This document shows, piece by piece, positions 43,282-53,073 of a DNA stretch of 64,000 nucleotides. The translations under genes and the position numbers were made by a program. The notes under the pieces are model-generated. The model searched no databases and was not told the origin of the DNA. It worked only from the letters and a program-made list of their open reading frames with translations. Source of the stretch: Lewinellaceae bacterium (lineage in GTDB: Bacteria > Bacteroidota > Bacteroidia > Chitinophagales > Saprospiraceae); NCBI GenBank assembly GCA_020636075.1, contig JACJYO010000002.1, forward strand, positions 434,001-498,000. Direction: 5' to 3'. Position 1 is the first letter of the stretch. Each line of letters begins with the position of its first letter.

Positions 43282-43306
43282 GATTTTTGCAAAAAACAAA
43301 CCCAAA

Positions 43307-44434
43307 ATGCGCATACTCCATGTTTCCGACACGCACCTTGGCTTCCAGGCTTTCGATGTGGTCAATGAAAAAGGAATTAACGCCCGCGAGCAGGATATGT
43401 ACGCCGTTTTTGAACATACGGTGAACCGGATTCTGGAGATCAAACCCGACGCTGTTATTCATTCCGGCGATTTTTTTCACCGCCCCAGCCCGTCCAACCG
43501 TGCGCTAACGTTCGGCCTGGAACAACTCCGCCGTATTTGCGATGCCGGTATTCCGGTTTTCATTATCGCAGGCAACCACGAAACGCCCAAAACAGTGTAC
43601 ACCAGCCCGATTTTGCGCGCGTTCAAAAGCCTGCCCTGCGTACGACCGTTTTTCGGCGAAACTTGGGAATCTGCCGAACTGGATGGCGTTGTCATTCACG
43701 GTCTGCCACATATCAACGATGCCCGGATCTTGCAGGAACAGTTGGAGCGCCTGGAACCTCAACCCGGCAAATTCAACATCCTGATGCTGCACACTTCGCT
43801 GGGGAAGCGCTTTCTGATGGAAGAATACGGCGAGCAAATTTTCCCCGAGGCATTTCAGGAAAAACTAAACGGTTTTCAGTACCTGGCACTTGGCCACTGG
43901 CACAATTTCCAAAAAATTGACCTGCACCCAAATGCCTGGTATTGTGGCTCCCTGGAACGGCTCAGCGATACTGAAATTGATTCCGAAAAAGGCTTCATGC
44001 TGCTGGATATTGCCGCGGATGGCAGCTGTTCCACGATATTCGAAACGGTGCCGGCACGTCCCTGGCTAAAACTGGACATTCAAAAATGCCAGGAAAAAAC
44101 CGTAGCCGACATTCAGGCTGAAATTGATCAGTTCCAGCAAAAAAACGACACCGCTGGCGCCATTCTCTCTGTCTTGTTCAATGATATAAAAATCGAACAG
44201 TCGCTCGAACTTTCGAATATTTACCTGCGAAACCAGTTTCCGGAATGTTTTCAACTTTTACCTAAACGGCGTTCGTTTTCCGACAGGAGTTTTGTGCGCA
44301 ACCTGGAAGTCGACCAGTTTGACCGGCTCGACCAGATCTTTGCCGATTACATTCGGGAAAAGTATGCCGACAACACCGAACTGGCGCAGAAAATGGTCCA
44401 AAAAGCCGGGCAGTTTTTTCACGAATTAAAATAA
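43307..44434 (+). CDS. sbcD: Exonuclease SbcCD, subunit D
   Basis: The 375-residue calcineurin-like nuclease is the Mre11 homologue. Metal-binding motifs are in order: HVSDTHLG, HSGDFFH, IIAGNHE, MLHTSLG and LGHWH. With SbcC it opens hairpins and trims DNA ends. It precedes sbcC by 36 nt in a two-gene operon. The length is normal for the family. Confidence 0.95.
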   Translation: MRILHVSDTHLGFQAFDVVNEKGINAREQDMYAVFEHTVNRILEIKPDAVIHSGDFFHRPSPSNRALTFGLEQLRRICDAGIPVFIIAGNHETPKTVYTSPILRAFKSLPCVRPFFGETWESAELDGVVIHGLPHINDARILQEQLERLEPQPGKFNILMLHTSLGKRFLMEEYGEQIFPEAFQEKLNGFQYLALGHWHNFQKIDLHPNAWYCGSLERLSDTEIDSEKGFMLLDIAADGSCSTIFETVPARPWLKLDIQKCQEKTVADIQAEIDQFQQKNDTAGAILSVLFNDIKIEQSLELSNIYLRNQFPECFQLLPKRRSFSDRSFVRNLEVDQFDRLDQIFADYIREKYADNTELAQKMVQKAGQFFHELK

Positions 44435-44470
44435 TTGCGCGCGCAAAAACCTCCGCACACAACTACAAAC

Positions 44471-46876
44471 ATGATTCTCCGCACGCTGCATCTTGAAAAT
44501 TACAAGCAATACGGGACACTCGACCTGGAATTCCGGGAGGGGCTGGTGGGTATTATCGGCCGGAACGGAGCCGGTAAGTCAACGCTGTTCGAAGCGATCC
44601 TCTACTGCCTGTACGGCAAAGATGAAAGCAATAAAAACCTGATCCGCTCGGCTTTTGCCGACCCGAAAGCCACCGTGGTTCTGCAATTGCAGTTTGCCAT
44701 TGGACCGACAGAATATCGGGTAGATCGCAGCTTTCGCGGCAAAGCCATGGCCGTGAACGCCGAGTTGTTTAAAAACAATGAAATGGTGGCCAAAGGCGTC
44801 GCCCCGGTGAACGAGGAGATCATCAAAATTTTGAACATGGAGCGGGATGCCTTCAAACGCTCCGTGTTTTCCGGACAGAAGGAATTATCCGAACTTTCAG
44901 ACACCAGCGGCGAAGCGCGCAAACGCATGGTGCGCAAAATGATCGGCCTCGATACCCTCGATGATGTGCAGTCCCGCATGAACATCAACACCCGCGATCT
45001 GATCAATCAAATTGCCGGCCAGCAACAAAACCTGCTCGACCCGAAGGTGTCTGCCCTGCTGGAAACCGACATTGCAGAGCAAACCAAATTGCTCGACAAA
45101 GCGACAAAACAGCTAAAAAATGAACAGAAAAAACTGATTGCCGTTGAGGCGGATTACCAGACCGCTCGCCAAAAATTTGAGGTGGAAGCCCAAAAACAAC
45201 AGCAATTCCAGGCAGTACAGCAAGAGTTAAGCCGCTTGCAGGAGCGCCTGGATGGGTTTCGGAATCAACGCGAAAATTTGAAGGAAAAAATTGCAGCATT
45301 GGAAACGCAGCAAAAAGATTTGCAGGCGCAAAAACCAACCTTTGAATCGTACGAACGCGATAAAAAAAACCTGCAACAGCTCGCGCTCGACCGGCAGAAG
45401 CACCTCAACCAAAAAACAAACCTGGAGCAACTGACTGAACTGGAGCCTTCCCTCCAACAGAGTCGCGAACGGTTAGCCGAATTGTCGGGGCTTCTGGCCA
45501 ACGCTGAACAGATCGGTCAGGATGTCCTAAAGCAAAAAACGCAAATCGAAACGCTGGAAAGCACTATCGAACAAAAACGCGAGGCTTTCAGCCAGGTAAA
45601 AAGCCAGATTGATGCGCTGGCCGTTCGGGTGGATGAGCGCCGCAGCAAGATCAAAGACTTGCAACAAATTGGCAAGGAAGGCACCTGCCCGACCTGCTTT
45701 CAACCGGTTTTAAACGCCTATGAGCAGGTGCTTGAAAAACTGAACCTCGAAATCGAAGCACTGCAAGGCAAGGAACTGCAAACGCTTCAGCAGCAGCAGG
45801 AAACGGTTCGGAAGGAGGGGCTTCAATTGCGTCAGCAGCATGGCGAAATTGCGAAAACACTTCAGGATTTACTTGCGCAGCAAACCCGGTTGCAGGAGTT
45901 TGCGAAGCAAAAAACCTATGAAGCGGGTATTTTGAAAAAATACGAAGCACAAGTCACTAAAATCCAGGCCATACTTCAGGAAATTGGCGTCGTGCATTTT
46001 GACGAAAGCCAATACAATGCATTAAAAAGCCAGGTAGAAGCCACAGAGCCGCAATACTTGAAATTCACCAACGAGCAAGCGTATGTGCTACGAGAACTGC
46101 CGCAAGCAAAAAATGCGCTGCAACAGGCTGAGGCTGACATAGTCAAAACAGAACAATCCATAGGTACCCAACAGGCTGCATTGGCTAAAACAGATTACCA
46201 GCCTGCACGCTACGAAACCGCTAAAAATACGCTCACGCAATACGGGGAGGCCTATTCTGCCCAATCCGGCCAGGTGAGCCAGTTGGAAAAAAACTGTATC
46301 GAACACCACAACAATATCGAACGTGCGCGTGGCAAACTGGAAGCCGACGAACAGATCCGGGCGCAAATCAGCACAAAACTGGAGGATGTGGAGTTATTGA
46401 AAAAACTAAGCGAGTTGCTGATTCAGTTCAAAACTGAAATTCTGGAAAAGGTTAGCCCGGGCATTTCCCGCGAAGCCAGCGAATTGTTCAGCCGCATCAC
46501 CAAAGGCAAATACGAACGCATCCAGGTGGATGAAAACTTTGATTTTGCCATTGCCGACGGCGGCATCCTCTACCCTATCGAGCGGTTTTCGGGTGGCGAA
46601 ATTGACCTGGCAAATTTTTGCCTGCGCATTGCAATTACAAAGGCCATCATGGACTTAAGTGGCAATTCCCAGGGTGTGGAATTTCTCGCTTTTGATGAAA
46701 TTTTTGGAAGCCAGGACGAAGAGCGCCGGCACGAAATGATGTTGGCACTTTACTACTTACAGGAGCAGTTCCGACAAATTTATATTGTATCCCATATTGA
46801 CAGTCAAAAAGACTATTTTCCCAGTCTGCTTGAAGTGAGCTACCAACCGGAAGGCAGCGTTGTCAAATGGATTTAA
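44471..46876 (+). CDS. sbcC: Exonuclease SbcCD, subunit C (SMC-like ATPase)
   Basis: The 801-residue Rad50 homologue has the Walker A GRNGAGKST (residues 30-38), two long coiled-coil arms, a zinc hook CPTC (Cys406 and Cys409) in the middle, and the ABC signature FSGGEIDLANF followed by Walker B LAFDEIFGS near the C terminus. It is a compact form compared with E. coli SbcC (over 1000 residues). The ATG at 44471 (MILRTLHLENYKQYG) is the family start. It acts with the SbcD nuclease encoded just upstream in DNA-end processing. Confidence 0.94.
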   Translation: MILRTLHLENYKQYGTLDLEFREGLVGIIGRNGAGKSTLFEAILYCLYGKDESNKNLIRSAFADPKATVVLQLQFAIGPTEYRVDRSFRGKAMAVNAELFKNNEMVAKGVAPVNEEIIKILNMERDAFKRSVFSGQKELSELSDTSGEARKRMVRKMIGLDTLDDVQSRMNINTRDLINQIAGQQQNLLDPKVSALLETDIAEQTKLLDKATKQLKNEQKKLIAVEADYQTARQKFEVEAQKQQQFQAVQQELSRLQERLDGFRNQRENLKEKIAALETQQKDLQAQKPTFESYERDKKNLQQLALDRQKHLNQKTNLEQLTELEPSLQQSRERLAELSGLLANAEQIGQDVLKQKTQIETLESTIEQKREAFSQVKSQIDALAVRVDERRSKIKDLQQIGKEGTCPTCFQPVLNAYEQVLEKLNLEIEALQGKELQTLQQQQETVRKEGLQLRQQHGEIAKTLQDLLAQQTRLQEFAKQKTYEAGILKKYEAQVTKIQAILQEIGVVHFDESQYNALKSQVEATEPQYLKFTNEQAYVLRELPQAKNALQQAEADIVKTEQSIGTQQAALAKTDYQPARYETAKNTLTQYGEAYSAQSGQVSQLEKNCIEHHNNIERARGKLEADEQIRAQISTKLEDVELLKKLSELLIQFKTEILEKVSPGISREASELFSRITKGKYERIQVDENFDFAIADGGILYPIERFSGGEIDLANFCLRIAITKAIMDLSGNSQGVEFLAFDEIFGSQDEERRHEMMLALYYLQEQFRQIYIVSHIDSQKDYFPSLLEVSYQPEGSVVKWI

Positions 46877-46896
46877 CATAAAACCCGCATTCTGCT

Positions 46897-49371
46897 TTGC
46901 CAGACTCATCATCACTCCACGGACTTACGGACGCCCAGGTGCAAGACAGCCGTGCACGGCATGGCGCCAACACCCTGTACCTCCGGCCCAAACGGCAGTT
47001 CTGGAATATTCTCTTCGAAGTTATCCGCGAGCCGATCTTTTTACTGCTGGTACTGGGTTGCCTGCTTTATTTTGCCATTGGCGACGACACGGAAGCCTGG
47101 CTCATGGTGGTTTCGATCTGTTTTGTAATCGCAATTGAAATCATACAGGAATACCGGGGCGAAAAAGCGCTGGAAGCCCTTCGGCAATACGCAGCACCCA
47201 AAGTAACTGTTGTCCGCAATGGCAAGGAGGTATCCATATCCAATGAAGAACTGGTGGTAAACGACATTCTGCTTTTTGCTGAAGGCGAACGACTCGCTGC
47301 CGATGCCATTGTTCTGGAACAGCACGACCTCGGTGTCGACGAAGCCATCCTGACCGGAGAATCCCTGCCGGTAAATAAAACAACCGCGGCCGGATCGAAC
47401 CTGCTCTTTCAGGGAACCATTGTGGCATCCGGCATGGGAAAAGCGCGGGTAAGCGCTGTCGGCGCTAAAACAGAGTTTGGCAAACTTGGCCAGTCGATCG
47501 AATCGATTGAAACGGAGCCCACGCCCCTCCAACGACAGATCGACCGGTTTGTGCGCCAGATGATGCTTGCCGGCCTGATCGCTTTCCTGATCGTATTTGG
47601 TATAAATTTTTACTACGTCGGCACTTTTGTGGCTGCGCTGCTCTTCTCCCTCGCCTTTGCCCTTGCCCTGATCCCGGAAGAGATCCCAGTCGCATTTACC
47701 TCTTTCATGGCACTAGGCGCCTACCGCATGACCAAACAAAATATTCTGGTCAAACAACCCAAAACCGTGGAAAGTCTGGGCTCAGCCACCGTAATCTGCC
47801 TGGACAAAACCGGAACGATCACCGAAAACCGGATGTCAGTTGCTGAAGTGTTCGATATGGGCAGTCGCGACAGTTGCCTCGAATATGCCATGTGGGCCAG
47901 CGAGCCGGAGCCGTTCGACGCCATGGAAAAGGCCATTCATGACGCATACGCCAAAGCCAATAAAGCAGACCGCCGTCCGGCGTTTACCATGGTGCATGAA
48001 TATCCCCTGGAGGGTGTACCACCCATGATGACGCATATTTACCGGGATGCTGTGGACCATCAAATTGTAGCTACCAAAGGCGCCGTCGAGCGTATAGTGC
48101 TGGTATGCCGCAACCTCGATGACGAGACAAAAACCCGGATTTTCAAAAAAACGCATGATCTCGCATCCAAAGGTTACCGGATATTGGGTGTGGCCAGTGC
48201 TACCTGGGCAGCCAATAAATTCCCCGATCATCAGGATGAATTCCCCTGGCAGTTTGAAGGTCTGATTGCACTCTTTGACCCCCCCAAGAAAAATATTCAG
48301 GTCGTGTTTAACCATTTTTACGAAGCGGGAATTCAGGTAAAAATGATCACCGGCGACTACCCTGAAACAGCGCTCAACATTGCCCGCCAAAGTGGCTTGC
48401 AGCACCGGGAAAACGTACTTACCGGCGAGCGGGTCATGCAAATGGATTTTGAAACACTTCGCACTGCAGTCCAAACGACCGCTGTTTTTGCGCGAATGTT
48501 TCCCGGCGCAAAACTCCGGGTAGTGGAAGCACTGAAAGCGAATGGCGAGGTAGTGGCCATGAGTGGCGACGGCGTCAATGACGGCCCTGCACTCAAAGCC
48601 GCCCAAATTGGTGTAGCCATGGGCAAACGCGGCACCGAAGTGGCAAAAGGCGCCGCATCTATGGTCTTGCTCGATGATAACCTGGATCGCATGGTCACAG
48701 CCATCGAACTCGGGCGAAAGATTTACAATAATTTGCGCAAAGCCATTCGGTATGTCATCAGCATCCATGTACCGATCGTGCTGATCGTTGTACTCCCGCT
48801 GGTTTTTGGCTGGACCTACCTGCACATGCTTGCACCTATCCACGTAATTTTCATGGAGTTGATCATGGACCCCACCTGTGCAGTTGCATATGAAAACGAG
48901 CCATCCGAGCCAGGCCTCTTAAAAAAAGCGCCAAGGGCTGCCAATGCACCGTTGTTTACGGGTCAAGAACTTTGGTTGAGCATCTTCCAGGGGCTGGTAA
49001 TTACGGCGGGGATTCTCGGATTGTATCACTATGCCATCGGCCAAGGAGCCAGCGAGGAAAAAACCCGGGCCTTTGTTTTTGCCACATTGATGCTCTCCAA
49101 TGTTTTTCTCACGTTGGCAAATCGTTCGTTTGAACAAACTATTGTAAAAACGATCGCTTACAAAAACCGGGCAATTCCTCTGATTCTCGGTATTGCGGCA
49201 CTAATCCTGAGCGCTGTACTTTTTATTCCCTGGATCAATAACCTTTTCCAAATGGAACCACTTTCCTGGTCAGAAATTGGCTTGTGCACACTGACTGCAG
49301 GGGTTAGTGTTGGATGGTTTGAAGTGTGGAAGTTTGTGCGTCGTATGACAGTCAAACGAAATAGCGCCTGA
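46897..49371 (+). CDS. Cation-translocating P-type ATPase (P2 type)
   Basis: The 824-residue membrane pump has a cation-ATPase N-terminal segment (LTDAQVQDSRARHGANTL), the TGES actuator loop, membrane helix 4 with IPEEIPVAFT, the phosphorylated Asp303 in CLDKTGTITENRM, the hinge GDGVNDGPALKAA and about ten helices. It resembles P2-type calcium or monovalent-cation pumps, but the membrane-4 motif is PEEIP and not the PEGLP of calcium pumps, so the ion is uncertain. There is no ATG at the N terminus; the TTG at 46897 is taken as start. It follows sbcC by 20 nt. Confidence 0.92.
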   Translation: MPDSSSLHGLTDAQVQDSRARHGANTLYLRPKRQFWNILFEVIREPIFLLLVLGCLLYFAIGDDTEAWLMVVSICFVIAIEIIQEYRGEKALEALRQYAAPKVTVVRNGKEVSISNEELVVNDILLFAEGERLAADAIVLEQHDLGVDEAILTGESLPVNKTTAAGSNLLFQGTIVASGMGKARVSAVGAKTEFGKLGQSIESIETEPTPLQRQIDRFVRQMMLAGLIAFLIVFGINFYYVGTFVAALLFSLAFALALIPEEIPVAFTSFMALGAYRMTKQNILVKQPKTVESLGSATVICLDKTGTITENRMSVAEVFDMGSRDSCLEYAMWASEPEPFDAMEKAIHDAYAKANKADRRPAFTMVHEYPLEGVPPMMTHIYRDAVDHQIVATKGAVERIVLVCRNLDDETKTRIFKKTHDLASKGYRILGVASATWAANKFPDHQDEFPWQFEGLIALFDPPKKNIQVVFNHFYEAGIQVKMITGDYPETALNIARQSGLQHRENVLTGERVMQMDFETLRTAVQTTAVFARMFPGAKLRVVEALKANGEVVAMSGDGVNDGPALKAAQIGVAMGKRGTEVAKGAASMVLLDDNLDRMVTAIELGRKIYNNLRKAIRYVISIHVPIVLIVVLPLVFGWTYLHMLAPIHVIFMELIMDPTCAVAYENEPSEPGLLKKAPRAANAPLFTGQELWLSIFQGLVITAGILGLYHYAIGQGASEEKTRAFVFATLMLSNVFLTLANRSFEQTIVKTIAYKNRAIPLILGIAALILSAVLFIPWINNLFQMEPLSWSEIGLCTLTAGVSVGWFEVWKFVRRMTVKRNSA

Positions 49372-49398
49372 TTTTTCACTACCACTATAAAGACGAGG

Positions 49399-50523
49399 TC
49401 AGAGAAATCTGAACTGCTGATAAACCTGTTCAGCAGCATTTTCCCAACTAAATACCTCGCGCCGTTCCCGTCCTTTGGCTAGGCTTAGCCTCCGCAGCGC
49501 CTGCCATTGGAAAAAAAGTTCTCTAACGCCGCCGATATTGCTGGCTCTGAATGCGGGTCTGCCAGCGGCGCAGTTATCACCGGCTACTTCGGGCAATGCA
49601 CTCGTATTGGAACAAAGCACCGGCGTGTCGCAATACATTGCCTCCACCAATGGCAAGCCAAACCCTTCGCTGAGGGATACATTCACCAATGCCAATGCAC
49701 CGGCAGTCAAGCGTGCCAGGTCCTGCTCACTGACATAGCCCAGAAAATGAATATCCTGTTTAAATTCTGCTTGTTGAAAAGCATTTTTAACAGCGCCTGT
49801 TTCCCAGGCAAAGCGTCCGGCCAGGAGTAATTTAACCGGAGCACCCGTGCGCTTTTTTAACGCATCAAAAGCCCGGATCAGGCGGGGAATGTTTTTGCGT
49901 GGGTGAATGGCCCCGCTATAGAAAAAATAGGGGGCACCTTCGGAAAACGCATCGCAAACCTGTTGTCTGTCAGACTCAGAAAGCGATTGAAAAATGGAAC
50001 GGCAACCGTTGTACACCGTCGCAATTTTCCCCGGATCAACATCCGGAATTGCTTCCAACACTGCATTCCGGGTATACTGAGAAACTGTAATTACCCGGTC
50101 GGCCCGGCGAATATACCGGGGAATAAAATACCGGTAATAATCCCTCGACCACCAGGGCACCTGCTCGGGATGTTGCAAAGGAATCAGGTCATGCACCGTC
50201 ATCACGGTAGGAACTGACGTAGTTAAACTCAGATAACAATCGGGTGAAAAAAACACATCTGCCTCGCATCGTCGCAAAGCCCGGGGCACGGCCCATTCAA
50301 ACCAGGCGTACCACAACACCGGATGGCGCGCCGGCGGAAACAAAACAATGGGCGTTACATTTTTCGCATACAGGTAAGCAGGGTCAAACGGCCGGTCGAA
50401 AAAAAAGTAAAACTGATCCTCGGGGTGGTTCAAGACCATCCGGCGCAGCAGCGCATGCGTATACCATCCCAGGCCCTCCAGTTTATCGGGCAGCAGAAAT
50501 CGGGTATTGACGGCGATACGCAT
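49399..50523 (-). CDS. Glycosyltransferase, GT4-like
   Basis: The 374-residue GT-B enzyme has an N-terminal half with VNTRFLLPDKLEGLGWYTHALLRR and TVMTVHDLIPL, and a C-terminal half with FFYSGAIHPRKNIPRLIRAF, the sugar-nucleotide site EGFGLPLVEAMYCDTPVLCSNTSALPEVAG. It should move a sugar from a nucleotide donor to an envelope glycan. No other polysaccharide gene is nearby. It converges on the P-type ATPase gene with a 27-nt gap. Confidence 0.9.
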   Translation of the reverse strand: MRIAVNTRFLLPDKLEGLGWYTHALLRRMVLNHPEDQFYFFFDRPFDPAYLYAKNVTPIVLFPPARHPVLWYAWFEWAVPRALRRCEADVFFSPDCYLSLTTSVPTVMTVHDLIPLQHPEQVPWWSRDYYRYFIPRYIRRADRVITVSQYTRNAVLEAIPDVDPGKIATVYNGCRSIFQSLSESDRQQVCDAFSEGAPYFFYSGAIHPRKNIPRLIRAFDALKKRTGAPVKLLLAGRFAWETGAVKNAFQQAEFKQDIHFLGYVSEQDLARLTAGALALVNVSLSEGFGLPLVEAMYCDTPVLCSNTSALPEVAGDNCAAGRPAFRASNIGGVRELFFQWQALRRLSLAKGRERREVFSWENAAEQVYQQFRFL

Positions 50524-50866
50524 GGAAGGTTACAGTTTCTGGTAATAATTTCGTGAACAAACATTTTATGGAAAGCCCTGAAATGAGTGTCAAATAATTG
50601 GCGCGGACCAACAAAGGCGTCCAGGCTTGATTTTTAACGAGATGCCGCAGTTGGCGTCCGCGCCAACTGCAAATATTCACGAACCATTGGCCAGCGGGCT
50701 GAATTAAAATTTCCGGAATGTGAAAACTTTGCTGTTTTAAGTCCTGAGCCCATGGGGCGGCAGTGTAATTTTGGCCGGCAAAAGTGCCAAATCTTTCCTG
50801 TTCCAGCAACCTTCCAACCAGAAACCCTCTAACCAGAAACCTTCTAACCTACAACAGTTCATAATT
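50524..50866. other. 343-nt intergenic region with promoter and short tandem repeat
   Basis: This gap separates the divergent glycosyltransferase gene and the nucleoid-associated protein gene. It contains a plus-strand -7 box TAATTTTG at 50766-50773, about 94 nt before the ATG at 50867, and a 15-bp tandem repeat (50808-50850) directly upstream of that ATG. In the rest I see GC-containing unique sequence and no open reading frame. Confidence 0.5.
50808..50850 (+). repeat. 15-bp tandem repeat in a leader
   Basis: Two copies, AACCAGAAACCCTCT (50816-50830) and AACCAGAAACCTTCT (50831-50845), differ at one base and are flanked by partial copies (AACCTTCC before, AACCT after). They lie 17 to 59 nt upstream of the nucleoid-associated protein gene. 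Confidence 0.8.
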
Positions 50867-51914
50867 ATGCTCGATTTCGCTTCCGCAAACCTCCGTCGCC
50901 TGGCCATTACCTGGGTTGGTAACAAAAACCGATACGAAGGGGTCAGTATTCCCAAACAAACGCTGGTGCCGGTGCACGATCTGGCACACGAACTCCTGAT
51001 CGGATCGTTTCTGAAGCCGTTTGAAAAATCGGCCGAGTTTTTTTATTTCTTCCACGAGGAGGATGTCAGCAATCACCAGGTTTATCAGTGTTGCATGAAC
51101 GTTTTCAACGACCCGGAAACATTACCGGAAATGGCCGGTGAACTGGCGGGTTTGTTGTACGAGCATTGCGACAATGCGCGGGTGCAGGGCGGTGAGTTTT
51201 TTGTAAGCTATTTCGATGATCTTCTTTTGGCAGGCGAACCCGCAAGTGCTATCGGCTTGTGGAAAATTCAAACCAAAGATCCTTACCTCAAGGTAGAGCG
51301 CACCGCTGAGTCCTTTACGCTCAATGTATTGGAGGGCATACCCACGGGCAAACTGGAGACCGCTGCCCTAATTTTCAATCTGGATGAGGCGGAAGGTTAC
51401 CGCGTTTGCGCCGTCGATACGGTTTCAAAAAGGCGAGCGCTCCTTCTGGAAAGACGCTTTTCTGCGTTTGCGCCCAATCGAAGACAATTACTTCAACACC
51501 CGGCATTACATCAGCCTCTCCGGCGAGTTTATACACGACCGCCTGCCGCACAAGTTTGGCCTCGACCGCGCCGACCAGTTGGATGCACTCTACCGCTCCG
51601 GGCTTTATTTCAAAGAAAACGAAGAGTTTGAACTCGACAACTTCGCCGAAACACTGTTTCCGGAAGAAGAACAACAAGCGGCTTTCCGCGAATTCCGCGA
51701 CGAGTATGCCAAAGCCTACGCTGTGCCGTTGGAAGACAAATTCGATATCAGCCCGCCCGCCGTGCGCAAAGAATTCAAGGTGCTAAAATCTGTGATCAAA
51801 CTGGACAAGAATTTCCACATTTACGTACACGGCCGCCGCGACCTCATCGAACGGGGCTATGACGATGAGAAAGGCAAAAAGTACTACAAAGTTTATTTTG
51901 AAGACGAAGAGTAG
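50867..51914 (+). pseudogene. Nucleoid-associated protein (NdpA/YejK-like), frameshifted
   Basis: The first part (from MLDFASANLRRLAITWVGNK) and the last part (ending KKYYKVYFEDEE) lie in two frames. They join near 51424, where a TCAAAAAGGCGAG stretch has five A; with four A it reads VSKGERSFWKDAF, which fits the family. The whole span is 1048 nt, one more than a multiple of three. The restored protein would be about 348 residues, normal for NdpA-type proteins that associate with the nucleoid. The site is a homopolymer, so a sequencing error, a real mutation or a programmed frameshift are all possible. The ATG at 50867 is used; upstream in-frame codons run through the repeat. Confidence 0.8.
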
Positions 51915-51920
51915 CCTGGT

Positions 51921-52478
51921 TTACAGGTCCATAGCGATAACATGCCAAATTTCCCCGGCCGCTGCATCGGGATAAATTTCAACCGTTTCAAAGCCAACGC
52001 GCTCATGCGCGCGTAAGGAACGCGCGTTGCGTGCAGCGACCTGAGTAACCACAAAATCAAAATCCGCCCGGCAGTGCTCCTTTAGTTTGGCATACATCCC
52101 GTCGAAAACACCTTGACCCCGGTATCCCAACGCCACGCAGACCTGCCCCATGACAAACCAGCGGCTTTCGCGCAGCAATTTTCCGTTCCAGGTCAGACTT
52201 TCCAGCCGGTTGAACATCGGTACAAGGACCGGCACCGCCTCTGCAAACTGTCGGAGCATTACCAGGCAGTAGCCGGCCAACTGTGCGCCATCTACAGCAA
52301 TCACGGAGGGGTACAGTGCATTCATCTGGCGCAAGACATTGGGTTCATGCCGGACGGTTACAAAACCCTCCTTTTGCATGGCCGTATCCGACAAGGCTAT
52401 CGGATGATTCAGGGCTTGCAAGGCCAGGATTTGTTGAATTTCCTGCTCCTGTTGCACGGTGGTGTACTGCATGCTCAT
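51921..52478 (-). CDS. GNAT-family N-acetyltransferase
   Basis: The 185-residue protein has the GNAT acetyl-CoA loop in VALGYRGQGVFDGMYAKL (about residues 114-131) and the C-terminal strand and helix pattern VVTQVAARNARSLRAHERVGFETV. Its substrate is unknown. The start codon overlaps the stop codon of the upstream DinB-family gene (shared ATGA, 52475-52478), which indicates translational coupling. Confidence 0.88.
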   Translation of the reverse strand: MSMQYTTVQQEQEIQQILALQALNHPIALSDTAMQKEGFVTVRHEPNVLRQMNALYPSVIAVDGAQLAGYCLVMLRQFAEAVPVLVPMFNRLESLTWNGKLLRESRWFVMGQVCVALGYRGQGVFDGMYAKLKEHCRADFDFVVTQVAARNARSLRAHERVGFETVEIYPDAAAGEIWHVIAMDL

Positions 52479-52981
52479 GACTTGGGTTGGCTAAGTTCAA
52501 GCACCTCTTCCGAACTCAATCCGTACAACGGCGGCGTAGCCACACCGAGTTGGTTGAGGTACAAATAAATCTGTCCGCGGTGGTGAATTTCGTGTTCCGG
52601 CAACAGGCGCAACCATTTCCAGCAGGTGATCGGGTACCCGGCCGGCGTGCTCACTTTGGCTTCGAGTTGCTCAGGTGTCAATTGTTGAAACAGCGCTACC
52701 GACTCGGCATGCATGGCATCAAAATAATCGAGTACTGCTGCTTTTCCCGAAGCCAGCTCAGGTCCGCAACCCTGGTAGGCGGCAGGTCGCCCGAAAACCG
52801 TTTCGGCATACAACCAGCGTTCGATGGCAGCAATATGGCGCACCAGATCACCCAGTGTAAATTTTCCGGGTTGATAGGTCCATTCGAGTTGGGTATCCGG
52901 GATAAGCAGTGCGACCCGTCGGGTTCGGGCGCGCACCTTGCTGTAGTATTCCAGAAAATCGTTTACGTTTTCAATTTTCAT
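52475..52981 (-). CDS. DinB-family protein
   Basis: The 168-residue protein belongs to the DinB superfamily, with the likely metal triad His49 (DLVRHIAAIERW), His130 and His134 (LLPEHEIHHRGQIY). It is the first gene of a coupled pair with the GNAT gene. DinB proteins in this class are often metal-dependent thiol transferases, but no substrate can be inferred. The ATG at 52981 is clear. Confidence 0.88.
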   Translation of the reverse strand: MKIENVNDFLEYYSKVRARTRRVALLIPDTQLEWTYQPGKFTLGDLVRHIAAIERWLYAETVFGRPAAYQGCGPELASGKAAVLDYFDAMHAESVALFQQLTPEQLEAKVSTPAGYPITCWKWLRLLPEHEIHHRGQIYLYLNQLGVATPPLYGLSSEEVLELSQPKS

Positions 52982-53073
52982 AGCACGTTTTTTAACAAAT
53001 TTCCGAATTCTTTCTTCAATCTTTGCTCAAATACCCGGCAAACCTTCCTGTTCAAAATTTCAAATTTTATTCC

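Noticed and set aside
44435..44470. An N-terminal extension of sbcC
   Set aside because: Family members begin at the MILRTLHLENYKQYG motif, and the extra twelve residues look random.
47836..48843. A 335-codon open frame on the minus strand
   Set aside because: It is the shadow of the P-type ATPase gene, whose catalytic motifs are on the plus strand.
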